From a virus: a DNA stretch of 64,000 nt. Shown one piece after another: positions 17,808 through 24,561 of the stretch. Within the stretch, counting starts at the first letter, position 1. The number at the start of each line of letters is the position of its first letter. The notes beneath the pieces were generated by a model. The model saw only the letters and a list, made by a program, of their open reading frames with translations, was not told the origin of the DNA and did no database searches. The DNA is taken from positions 1 through 64,000 of IMG/VR virus record IMGVR_UViG_3300032397_000003. The stretch is one strand, 5' to 3'. The position numbers and the translations under genes are program-made.

Positions 17808-17954
17808 AGAAATGTTTTCTTTTTCCATTTTGTTTCTAATTTCCCTTATTCTTTGAATAGTCTCCTGATAGTCATCTAACATATCAGGAGATAAAGCATA
17901 CTGCTTTTGTATATTTTTAAGATGCTCATATTCTCTATTTAGTTGGTCTATCAT
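17802..17954 (-). CDS. small coiled-coil protein (50 aa)
   Basis: The frame starts MIDQLNREYEHLKNIQ and is one amphipathic helix rich in Q, E, R and K. Its ATG overlaps the stop of the SWIM protein gene (ATGA), so it is coupled to it. Its stop codon lies inside a promoter motif. It may be a partner of the upstream protein. Confidence 0.65.
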   Translation of the reverse strand: MIDQLNREYEHLKNIQKQYALSPDMLDDYQETIQRIREIRNKMEKENISY

Positions 17955-18736
17955 TTCTTTAAAAATTTATTGACCATTCCAGTCATGTTGTTTATATAGA
18001 TGTTTAATCCACTGGAAATAAGTATCCCAAGATGCTTGCAAATGAAGTTATCGTCTTTGTGATATTGATTCCATCTCTTAGGCTCCCTTAATTCTGGGTA
18101 GATTGCTGCATCAAAAGTGGTGAGTATATAATTGGATCCCTGAAGCTGAAATGCTGGGCAATTACAAGATAACTTAATATCGGCAACATTTAGTATCTCT
18201 TTTATTTCTTTTACAGTCATTTCTTTTTCTATATAACCAGGTTTTGTCTCAGCTAATTTAAAGAAATCAAGAATTCTTATTTCTTCTGTGTATGATCTAA
18301 CTTTTTTTGTTGTATCTACATCAGGAAAAGCTATTGCTATAGACATAGATTTATATGTAGGAACACTTAGAAATGTAAACTGAATAAAATCTTGCTTTCT
18401 ATTCACTTTCATTGATTTTATCTTTACTGATCTTGCTCCAGATCCTTTTATTCTCTGTCTATCTAATCTAAACTTATCTGTTAATGTAGAAGTTCCTGCA
18501 TGTTTCTTCAAATCCGATAATCGAAGGTTTTCTTCTAATTCAGATTCTTGTATAAGCCGAATCTTTGCCATTGGGATTTCACGTCCTGTATCTGTAATTA
18601 TTACAACATCACCTTTTTTGTTAATATAATCACTTGCATATACAGCTTTTTTATTTTTGAATTTACCGAAGAGGAAGGTATCCCCTGGTTTAAGAGGTAT
18701 TACTATATCTTCAAAGAATGGTTTATAGCGATTCAT
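17951..18736 (-). CDS. tagged protein with SWIM-type zinc finger (261 aa)
   Basis: I start at the ATG giving MNRYKPFFEDIVIPL, a clear tag copy, rather than at an in-frame codon 30 bases upstream. Next comes an SH3/KOW-like segment (GDTFLFGKFKNKKAVY). The C-terminal half contains a SWIM-like zinc site, C-N-C-P-A-F (about residue 188) and I-C-K-H (about residue 234), with a REPKRWNQYH segment between. SWIM fingers bind DNA or protein. A related plus-strand gene (30364-31014) has lost most of these ligands. Head packaging is inferred from the tag. Confidence 0.75.
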   Translation of the reverse strand: MNRYKPFFEDIVIPLKPGDTFLFGKFKNKKAVYASDYINKKGDVVIITDTGREIPMAKIRLIQESELEENLRLSDLKKHAGTSTLTDKFRLDRQRIKGSGARSVKIKSMKVNRKQDFIQFTFLSVPTYKSMSIAIAFPDVDTTKKVRSYTEEIRILDFFKLAETKPGYIEKEMTVKEIKEILNVADIKLSCNCPAFQLQGSNYILTTFDAAIYPELREPKRWNQYHKDDNFICKHLGILISSGLNIYINNMTGMVNKFLKK

Positions 18737-19202
18737 AATAATTTTTAACCTGCTCTTCAGTTTCAAAATATTCTATATTTTCAGGTTTATAATTAACCAT
18801 TTCCCTTCCTTTAATTACAAATCCATCGTAGCCTTGCTTTATAAGCTCTTTATCCATTGAAGTATGTTTTTCAAAAAATCCTGGATCATATTCTCTATCA
18901 TGACCTTTCTTTTTACAGAAGTCTATAATAAGTTTTTGTCTAAATATTTCTGCTGAATTTATTGATTGTACAATAACAGGTTTTTTAGGTGTGGCATTTA
19001 TCACAAAGTAAAGTTTACCATATTGTTTAGCCATCGACTTATTGGATAATGGTACTGTATATAATCCTTTGCCCCATGAACCATACACTTCATTATCTGA
19101 GCCAACTGATTTCATTCCTCTATAAGTAACATTAGCTTTTTTCCATTTAAGATAATCTCTTTGATCGAAATCTTCATTAAAGTATGGTCTATATCTTTCC
19201 AT
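18723..19202 (-). CDS. tagged ADP-ribosyltransferase-like protein (159 aa)
   Basis: The protein starts MERYRPYFNEDFD. Behind the tag are T-Y-R-G-M-K-S (about residues 25-31), G-K-G-L-Y-T (44-49) with a following A-K-Q-Y-G (about 58-62), and a C-terminal I-K-Q-G-Y-D-G-F-V-I then M-V-N-Y-K-P-E-N-I. This order of an R-G strand, a G-x-G-L-Y-x-(S/T) strand and a final strand with an acidic residue is typical of small ADP-ribosyltransferase folds in phage and bacterial toxins. I cannot verify the catalytic Glu; the E in GREMVNY is the best candidate. T4 Alt, a tagged and injected ADP-ribosyltransferase, is the functional analogy. Confidence 0.7.
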   Translation of the reverse strand: MERYRPYFNEDFDQRDYLKWKKANVTYRGMKSVGSDNEVYGSWGKGLYTVPLSNKSMAKQYGKLYFVINATPKKPVIVQSINSAEIFRQKLIIDFCKKKGHDREYDPGFFEKHTSMDKELIKQGYDGFVIKGREMVNYKPENIEYFETEEQVKNYYESL

Positions 19203-19427
19203 CTATTTACCTTTGTCTGATAATCCAGCTAATTGATCTTTCTTTTTAGTAATCTTATTTTGTATAGCATTGATCTGATTTTTAATTCTTTGTTTAGCAT
19301 CAAGAGTCATTCCATCTTTTTCAGATTGATCTCTTAATCTACTTATTGATAACTGCATAGCTTCAATGCTTTTATGTAAGTTATCTTGTAAATCTTCACT
19401 GAATACAAAAGGTTTATATCTATTCAT
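19203..19427 (-). CDS. tagged coiled-coil protein (74 aa)
   Basis: It begins MNRYKPFVFSEDLQDN and continues as a single predicted coiled-coil (HKSIEAMQLSISRLRDQ, then KQRIKNQINAIQNKITKKK). It ends directly before the ADP-ribosyltransferase-like gene. The tag plus helix composition could be a scaffold- or core-associated peptide, but this is inference. Confidence 0.7.
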   Translation of the reverse strand: MNRYKPFVFSEDLQDNLHKSIEAMQLSISRLRDQSEKDGMTLDAKQRIKNQINAIQNKITKKKDQLAGLSDKGK

Positions 19428-19568
19428 TTAAGCCTCTTTAAGATTCTTATCTTCAATCTGTTCATACTTGGTATTACAATAGTAGCATTCATATTGATCT
19501 ACCCGCATCGAAGCTATTACATAACCACCTTTGAAAATTAAATCTTTACCACATTTACATTTTTTCAT
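19428..19568 (-). CDS. small zinc-ribbon protein (46 aa)
   Basis: The minus-strand frame encodes MKKCKCGKDLIFKGGYVIAS, and later C-Y-Y-C. The two C-x-C / C-x-x-C pairs form a compact zinc ribbon. The stop touches the tagged gene 19203-19427. The start has GGGG in TAGGGGCTACTATG upstream. Its function is unknown. Confidence 0.65.
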   Translation of the reverse strand: MKKCKCGKDLIFKGGYVIASMRVDQYECYYCNTKYEQIEDKNLKEA

Positions 19569-19576
19569 AGTAGCCC

Positions 19577-19780
19577 CTATTTAAACCTTTCATCATCTAT
19601 TTCATTGATAGCTTTCCTAATCTTAGGATCTTTAGTTCTGTTATACTCATCCTGTAACATCATAATCAATGCAACAGTATCCTGAAAAGATACTTTCAAT
19701 GTTCCTGTATCAGAAATATATTTTTTATTTTTTATATACTTACGAATTGTATTTTGTGTATCTACAGATATATCCATCAT
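19577..19780 (-). CDS. small helical hypothetical protein (67 aa)
   Basis: It begins MMDISVDTQNTIRKYIKNKK and ends RTKDPKIRKAINEIDDERFK. The composition is charged and helical, with no cysteine or membrane segment. It lies tightly between two small structural-region genes. No family is recognised. Confidence 0.65.
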   Translation of the reverse strand: MMDISVDTQNTIRKYIKNKKYISDTGTLKVSFQDTVALIMMLQDEYNRTKDPKIRKAINEIDDERFK

Positions 19781-19784
19781 ATCC

Positions 19785-19985
19785 TCATTTATAAATCATA
19801 TAGTCATTAGCACTATCTACTTTATCAGGTTGATCTTCATCCCCAAAATCAAAAGGTTCATATCTTTCAATATGGTCTTCTTCTATGGATTCCCAATCTT
19901 TATCCCAGAACCATTTTGACTTATCATCATCTTTGCTTCTAAGATAGAAAATATATTTCCGTTGTTTTTCGCTCTGACTAGGCAC
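19785..19985 (-). CDS. small protein with an internal copy of the tag (66 aa)
   Basis: The first 37 residues (MPSQSEKQRKYIFYLRSKDD and on) have the look of a short head-protein segment. Then I-E-R-Y-E-P-F-D-F-G-D-E-D appears, which is the tag motif in an internal position without its own Met. This is either a tagged protein extended at its N terminus or a fusion of two small genes. It overlaps the next gene by one base. Confidence 0.65.
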   Translation of the reverse strand: MPSQSEKQRKYIFYLRSKDDDKSKWFWDKDWESIEEDHIERYEPFDFGDEDQPDKVDSANDYMIYK

Positions 19986-20281
19986 TAGGACTTCTTAATC
20001 TCTTTAGGCATACATTTACCAGCAGAAGCACTCCATCCATAATCTTTAGCACAAACACCTTTAAGTTTGGCTGAATTATCAGCATTAGCACATGATCCAC
20101 CACCAGCAGTTTTTCCAGGACAATCTTCTTCAACTTCTATCTCAGGAAGTTTACAAGATTCACATATCATCCCTGTTCCTTCTATACTTTCTTTTTTCTT
20201 TTTGTCACAAGCTTCTTTCTTGTCACATTTTTCACAATCACACTGACCATCTTCTTCAAAAAACTTTTTGTATCTACTCAT
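19985..20281 (-). CDS. tagged cysteine-rich protein (98 aa)
   Basis: It begins MSRYKKFFEEDGQCDCEKCD. Cysteine clusters follow (C-D-C-E-K-C-D-K-K-E-A-C, then C-E-S-C, C-P, and later single cysteines near G-V-C-A-K-D and K-C-M-P). It probably binds metal or forms disulfides. The combination of tag and cysteine-rich body is unusual. No known family is recognised. Confidence 0.7.
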   Translation of the reverse strand: MSRYKKFFEEDGQCDCEKCDKKEACDKKKKESIEGTGMICESCKLPEIEVEEDCPGKTAGGGSCANADNSAKLKGVCAKDYGWSASAGKCMPKEIKKS

Positions 20282-20294
20282 CTTAATTACCTCT

Positions 20295-20720
20295 TCATTC
20301 TAGTATGTCAATTGTTATGTCAAGAGTGTCGTTATATAGGTAAGTAAAATCTATATCAATAATAGCGTCTTTAAAGGAAATCTCATCCGGTAAGTCTACC
20401 CAATAATCAAATGATCCTTCTACTTTTCCAAATATCGTATTTATTAGTTCATTTAAATTTTTAAATATTTTATCTCCTTTTAGTTGATAAGCAGTAGCCA
20501 TAAGTCCCTCTATTGAAATATCAATTTTGCCTTGATAGGAACTATTACCTTTTCTTTTAAGTTGTTTACCAAAAACCTTTTCTATATTCCATAAATCTTT
20601 TCCAAACAGATTGGCATATTGTTCTTTCATATCTGTAAGATTTATCTCATACACCTTACCGGCTATTTTGCTAATTATCACTTTATCATCCATTTCTTTA
20701 AATCGTTTATATCTTTTCAT
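20295..20720 (-). CDS. tagged hypothetical protein (141 aa)
   Basis: It starts MKRYKRFKEMDDKVIIS. The body has mixed alpha/beta character with W and Y residues in F-D-Y-W-V-D-L-P-D-E-I. It ends in strands of D and I (IDFTYLYNDTLDITIDILE). The stop of 20720-21178 overlaps its start by one base. No enzymatic motif is seen. Confidence 0.7.
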   Translation of the reverse strand: MKRYKRFKEMDDKVIISKIAGKVYEINLTDMKEQYANLFGKDLWNIEKVFGKQLKRKGNSSYQGKIDISIEGLMATAYQLKGDKIFKNLNELINTIFGKVEGSFDYWVDLPDEISFKDAIIDIDFTYLYNDTLDITIDILE

Positions 20721-21178
20721 TATCTTCCTCCGTTCATTTTCTTATCTAAGATAAAATCTGTATATGTAAACATTCTTGGATTTCTGAGATATTCCCCGCT
20801 GATATCACGCATTACCACCAGACTACCTGAAGTCATTGTAATTAAGGATGATTTTAAATATATAGGGGGGGTAAGTTTAGCGGGGGCAATATAAGTATGT
20901 ACTCCTTTTCTTTTAGCTCTACCTAACCATGTAAATTTTAATTTTTTAACTCTTGTGGCTGAAAGGTCTATTGTAGGATATTTACTATTATAAGTAATTA
21001 TATAAATGTTTTGAGCTAACCCCATTACTTTTTGAATATATACATGTCGAAATTTTTCTAATCCAAGATCGTTTATTAAAGTTTGTCCTGCTGTCACAAA
21101 TGGGGTATCGAGTCCAAAATCATGGACGGGATTAAAACTATACTCACTTGTTTCAACTTCAATTAGCCTATATTTCAT
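20720..21178 (-). CDS. hypothetical structural-region protein (152 aa)
   Basis: It begins MKYRLIEVETSEYSFNPV and contains beta-strand-like stretches (FRHVYIQKVMGLAQNIYIIT) and a basic patch (VKKLKFTWLGRAKRKG). Its ending overlaps the start of the tagged gene 20295-20720. I do not recognise a family. Confidence 0.65.
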   Translation of the reverse strand: MKYRLIEVETSEYSFNPVHDFGLDTPFVTAGQTLINDLGLEKFRHVYIQKVMGLAQNIYIITYNSKYPTIDLSATRVKKLKFTWLGRAKRKGVHTYIAPAKLTPPIYLKSSLITMTSGSLVVMRDISGEYLRNPRMFTYTDFILDKKMNGGR

Positions 21179-21184
21179 AATCCT

Positions 21185-22264
21185 CTAAAATAATGTCTTG
21201 TTATATTTCAATATGCTCTTTGAAAGATATTCCTCCACAGTGCAGTAATTATTAGTAAGTAAAATTTCAGAAACAAAATTCTCATCCGTATCTTCTACAT
21301 TTATATTTATAACTGTTAGCTTAACCCCACTATCCCTTAATTTTAATACCATTTTCAAGCCCGCCAAATCGTTATCCGGGATGACATACACCTCTTTAAA
21401 TTTTTTAAGATATTCAAGTTGTGCATCTGAAATCTGACTCCCGAAAGTGCAGCTACAATTTTTAGATACTTTATCCCACAGCTTCGGTATAGAGCCTATT
21501 CCTTCGGTAAGGTATAATGGTTCATCATAATTTAAATGATCTATATTAAAGATTGTGTTCTTGACAAAACTACCGGATTCATACTTCACTTTCTTATCAA
21601 GTAAATAAAATAACACCCTATCTACAATTATTTCATTACCTTTATATAACTTATAATCAGATATATGAATATTATTATTTTTACAACATTCTTTAAAATC
21701 TTTACTTAATTGTTCATATGTAATATCATGTGAATCATAATAAGTTTGTAGATATTCAAATTGCATTAGTTTTCTAAACTCCACACATTTGATGTTTTTA
21801 TTTGTATCCTGTATACAATAAGCAAAATAATCTGAATAGGGATCGGTAAATGATCTAACTATCTTAAATTCTTTACAGAACTCTTTTGTAAATCCTCTTT
21901 GTTTTAAATAATAAAAATCTTCTGGATTATCAATCTCTTTATGTATAAATCTATAAGTCATAGAACTATCTATGCTTGATTTTTTTACTTCTGGTTTATT
22001 TGGAGTAGTTACTTGTGGAGGAGTATAAGTATAATTACTTCCTCTTTCTTTTAAGAGAGTTGATATATGTTTTGTTACTCCACACTTATAACAAGATATA
22101 ACACCACTATTTACATTTACGGATGCATTACCATAGTCCTTGTCCTGATGGAAAACACATATAATAGATAACCACCCCTTTGAATTAGGGTGTCCTTGAT
22201 ATTTAATGTTCAGCGTATTAAGTGCTTCCATAACATTAACATTTTTATTGAGAGTGTTTAACAT
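21185..22264 (-). CDS. DnaG-type DNA primase with CHC2 zinc and TOPRIM domains
   Basis: The N-terminal zinc-binding motif is C-V-F-H (about residues 30-33) with C-Y-K-C (about 54-57). A TOPRIM core follows, with L-T-E-G-I-G-S (about residue 253) and the D-x-D motif in I-P-D-N-D-L-A-G (about residue 290). These are the hallmarks of DnaG-type primase, which lays RNA primers on the lagging strand. At 359 residues it is short, comparable to other phage primases. It lies in the late-strand block, away from the replication genes on the plus strand, together with a small zinc protein (22258-22467). Confidence 0.85.
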   Translation of the reverse strand: MLNTLNKNVNVMEALNTLNIKYQGHPNSKGWLSIICVFHQDKDYGNASVNVNSGVISCYKCGVTKHISTLLKERGSNYTYTPPQVTTPNKPEVKKSSIDSSMTYRFIHKEIDNPEDFYYLKQRGFTKEFCKEFKIVRSFTDPYSDYFAYCIQDTNKNIKCVEFRKLMQFEYLQTYYDSHDITYEQLSKDFKECCKNNNIHISDYKLYKGNEIIVDRVLFYLLDKKVKYESGSFVKNTIFNIDHLNYDEPLYLTEGIGSIPKLWDKVSKNCSCTFGSQISDAQLEYLKKFKEVYVIPDNDLAGLKMVLKLRDSGVKLTVININVEDTDENFVSEILLTNNYCTVEEYLSKSILKYNKTLF

Positions 22265-22467
22265 CCATATCTCTCTATCTGTTCAATATAGGGATAGATT
22301 GTTCTTATAAATGTTTGTTTATAATCACAATCTTTGTTACTACACCTATGTTCATTTTCAGGGGGATTAGCGGTGGGACTTACAGCATTTAAAATTAAAT
22401 TCCCTCTTTCACATTTGGGGCATTCAAAATACACCTTAATAGTTTTGATTTCTTTTCTAAGCTCCAT
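22258..22467 (-). CDS. small zinc-ribbon protein (69 aa)
   Basis: A C-P-K-C pair (about residues 16-19) and a C-S-N-K-D-C pair (about 42-47) form a zinc ribbon, followed by aromatic strands (TFIRTIYPYIEQI). It overlaps the primase start by 7 bases, so it is translationally coupled. It may be a detached zinc domain that works with the primase. Confidence 0.7.
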   Translation of the reverse strand: MELRKEIKTIKVYFECPKCERGNLILNAVSPTANPPENEHRCSNKDCDYKQTFIRTIYPYIEQIERYGC

Positions 22468-22483
22468 GGGAACTCCTTATGTT

Positions 22484-22597
22484 TTATTTAACAAGCAGTT
22501 TAATAGCGATAACAAAAAATATAAAACATGAAATCATTATTGGAAATAATAATAAAAACAATAAAGCTTCTATTATGTAAAGAAAAATTCTAAGCAT
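22484..22597 (-). CDS. tiny membrane peptide (37 aa)
   Basis: A minus-strand frame encodes MLRIFLYIIEALLFLLLF, then a second hydrophobic run ending in ...FFVIAIKLLVK. Almost the whole peptide is hydrophobic with basic ends. The start overlaps the upstream stop by 8 bases. The ribosome-binding site is weak, so this call rests on length and hydrophobicity. Confidence 0.5.
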   Translation of the reverse strand: MLRIFLYIIEALLFLLLFPIMISCFIFFVIAIKLLVK

Positions 22598-22838
22598 GTT
22601 TCATCCATATCTCTTTTATTTTTTCAAAGTCTTCCGCCGTTAGGAAAAATTTACTATTATCCTCAGTATTAACTATTACATATTGATCATCAAATGGTTT
22701 AAATGAATCCAGTCCATCAACAGAAAAGAAGCCCTCTTCACACAAAAGGTAACTTCCCGAAGAGTGTAGTACTAATTCAAAGTTATCAAACTCGAAAACA
22801 TTCTCCTCTTCATCCTCTACTTGTAGTTGTAGTCCCAT
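22590..22838 (-). CDS. acidic hypothetical protein (82 aa)
   Basis: I start at the ATG giving MGLQLQVEDEEENVFEF, which has GGAG 9 bases upstream. The protein is acidic and beta-like, with a WMKH ending. It is translated from inside the 3' end of 22810-23205 (overlap of 29 bases). Its function is unknown. Confidence 0.65.
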   Translation of the reverse strand: MGLQLQVEDEEENVFEFDNFELVLHSSGSYLLCEEGFFSVDGLDSFKPFDDQYVIVNTEDNSKFFLTAEDFEKIKEIWMKHA

Positions 22839-23205
22839 TATCTTTTCTCCTCTGAGTAAATATTTTATCAAGCCATTCTTTAGACTTACTTATTTTTATT
22901 TCTGTAGGTGTTGGTTCTTTTTCTTCTTTCTTATTTGTATCATCATTGATCTTGTATAAGTCTTGAAAACTTGCAACTTCTTCTAAATCTTTTATTGATT
23001 CCCATGTACCATCTTTGATTAAATGAATTATTTTAAATCTATCTATTTGATCCTTTAAGTGAACAAAATCAACCACTTTAAATTCTTTATTTAAAAATTC
23101 TAAAAATTTAAAATATTCTAATGATTCCCTTTCATCAGGATTCTGTGATGAAATAAAGATGATTCTATTATAAGGATTTTGAAAAAAAACTATCCAATCC
23201 ATCAT
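22810..23205 (-). CDS. hypothetical protein (131 aa)
   Basis: Starts MMDWIVFFQNPYNRIIFISS, then an alpha/beta-type mix and a basic tail (KSKEWLDKIFTQRRKDNG). It overlaps the previous and next genes by a few bases in a packed run of small genes. No motif is recognised. Confidence 0.65.
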   Translation of the reverse strand: MMDWIVFFQNPYNRIIFISSQNPDERESLEYFKFLEFLNKEFKVVDFVHLKDQIDRFKIIHLIKDGTWESIKDLEEVASFQDLYKINDDTNKKEEKEPTPTEIKISKSKEWLDKIFTQRRKDNGTTTTSRG

Positions 23206-23342
23206 ACCACTGTTAAATTAAAAAGTTTTTTATAGTTATTCACAAATACACCAAAATTATACATATGGGTATAATTGTCTGTCCATATTTGATAAATTTC
23301 ATGTAAACCAATTTCTTGATTTTTTACAAAATGTTTTATCAT
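23202..23342 (-). CDS. small hypothetical protein (46 aa)
   Basis: The frame encodes MIKHFVKNQEIGLHEIYQIW and ends YKKLFNLTVV. It overlaps both neighbours in an ATGA style, which suggests a real coupled gene. No family is recognised. Confidence 0.55.
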   Translation of the reverse strand: MIKHFVKNQEIGLHEIYQIWTDNYTHMYNFGVFVNNYKKLFNLTVV

Positions 23343-23701
23343 TCATCTTCTCCTAGTTGCATCATAGTTTTGAAAATATTTCTATTTTGTCTTTTAAAAT
23401 ATTTCTTTGTAGCAGGTTCTTCGCCATTTTTAATAGATACAAATTCTCTTAATAACATACCTGATGGTTTAGCAGTAACTTCAATATTAGATTCAATACC
23501 TTTATCATTAGTTGTTTCTAGGTACTTTAGATTTAGTGAACAGAGATAAGGAATAATTATTTCATTATCTTCTTTATTAAAAGATTCTAAAGTTGCATAT
23601 GTGAGTATAGCGAAAAGTACATCACGACAAGTTGACTTATCCTTCGAGCTTAGTGCAACTATTTTATCAAACGCTTGAGACTCTTCTGGAGAAAATAACA
23701 T
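23339..23701 (-). CDS. hypothetical protein (120 aa)
   Basis: It begins MLFSPEESQAFDKIVALSSK and is mainly helical, with a basic C terminus (PATKKYFKRQNRNIFKTMMQ). It is the first of a run of small genes before the tagged nucleotidyltransferase. No motif is recognised. Confidence 0.65.
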   Translation of the reverse strand: MLFSPEESQAFDKIVALSSKDKSTCRDVLFAILTYATLESFNKEDNEIIIPYLCSLNLKYLETTNDKGIESNIEVTAKPSGMLLREFVSIKNGEEPATKKYFKRQNRNIFKTMMQLGEDE

Positions 23702-23711
23702 TCAATACTCC

Positions 23712-23846
23712 TTAACCTTCTAATTTTATGAGTTTTTTAAACTTACCTGGTTCTGTTTCCTTGAGTCTAAAAGAACAATCTTTTTGCATCTCTTCTAGTT
23801 GTTCTTTTGTTACTTGTTGTCCATCCACTTCAAACAATTGTTCCAT
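23712..23846 (-). CDS. small acidic helical protein (44 aa)
   Basis: The frame gives MEQLFEVDGQQVTKEQLEEM and ends FKKLIKLEG. A GGTGG site precedes the start inside the end of the upstream gene. The composition suggests a small helix-turn-helix-like or scaffold peptide. No family is recognised. Confidence 0.55.
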   Translation of the reverse strand: MEQLFEVDGQQVTKEQLEEMQKDCSFRLKETEPGKFKKLIKLEG

Positions 23847-23848
23847 TA

Positions 23849-24511
23849 TTAGTCCACCTCTATTTTATTCCATTTGTCTTCTAAGTTATATTTATTTAGA
23901 ATTTTTAATAATTTAGTTTTATCGTATTGATTTTCATTTTTAACTATTCGTAACCGTTCTCTATATTTAGATTTACCTAAAAATAACATTATAGCAATAA
24001 GATATTCCAAAGAAAAAATCTTAAATTTCTTACCTTTAATTTCAACTTTGTTTGAGTGATCAAATGCATCTTGTGTTATAGCATCCCCAGGAACTAAAAA
24101 TTGAATAGGATTTCCTTTAATAATTAAAAATTCCCCTTCTTCTTTAGCCCTATATTTCTTTTTAAGAAAATCATATAAATCAGTCAAACTAAATAATAAA
24201 CCTTTCTGTTGTTTCTTTATGAATACATCTATGTCATCCGTTAGATGAGGGGTACTATAGTAAAGTAATGCTGTTGCTCCACCTATTACATAATCTTCAA
24301 TTATATCATTTTTTTCTACTTCATTTAGCATATCTATAACTTCAGGCATTTGAAAAGATTCGGAAAACTTATATCTTATCTTTCCAAAGAATAAAGCTTT
24401 TTCCTGTAATCGTATTAAGGCTTTAAACTTATCAAAGTAAGAACTATTTAATAGTTTTAATTGATAAATATCCTTAGATTCTTCAAATTTATGTGGTGTA
24501 TATCTTTCCAT
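23849..24511 (-). CDS. tagged nucleotidyltransferase-fold protein (220 aa)
   Basis: The start is MERYTPHKFEESKDIY. The core has D-Y-V-I-G-G-A-T-A-L-L (about residues 73-83) followed by L-T-D-D-I-D-V-F-I (about 90-98), the G-G and D-x-D motifs of nucleotidyltransferases such as MNT and AbiEii-type enzymes. A later strand (LIIKGNPIQFLVP) and Y-L-I-A-I-M fit the family. It is preceded by a bipartite promoter (24527-24559), unlike most other tagged genes. A packaged enzyme that modifies host RNA or protein is possible. Confidence 0.75.
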   Translation of the reverse strand: MERYTPHKFEESKDIYQLKLLNSSYFDKFKALIRLQEKALFFGKIRYKFSESFQMPEVIDMLNEVEKNDIIEDYVIGGATALLYYSTPHLTDDIDVFIKKQQKGLLFSLTDLYDFLKKKYRAKEEGEFLIIKGNPIQFLVPGDAITQDAFDHSNKVEIKGKKFKIFSLEYLIAIMLFLGKSKYRERLRIVKNENQYDKTKLLKILNKYNLEDKWNKIEVD

Positions 24512-24526
24512 TATTTTCCTTTATAC

Positions 24527-24559
24527 TTATAATATATAGAAATTTCTACCAAAATTAAA
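24527..24559 (-). promoter_or_regulatory. bipartite early-type promoter
   Basis: Minus-strand TTTAATTTT, exactly 9 bases, then TTCTATATATTATAA, in the gap between the portal gene and the tagged nucleotidyltransferase (start 24511). It matches six other copies in this window. Confidence 0.7.
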
Positions 24560-24561
24560 TT

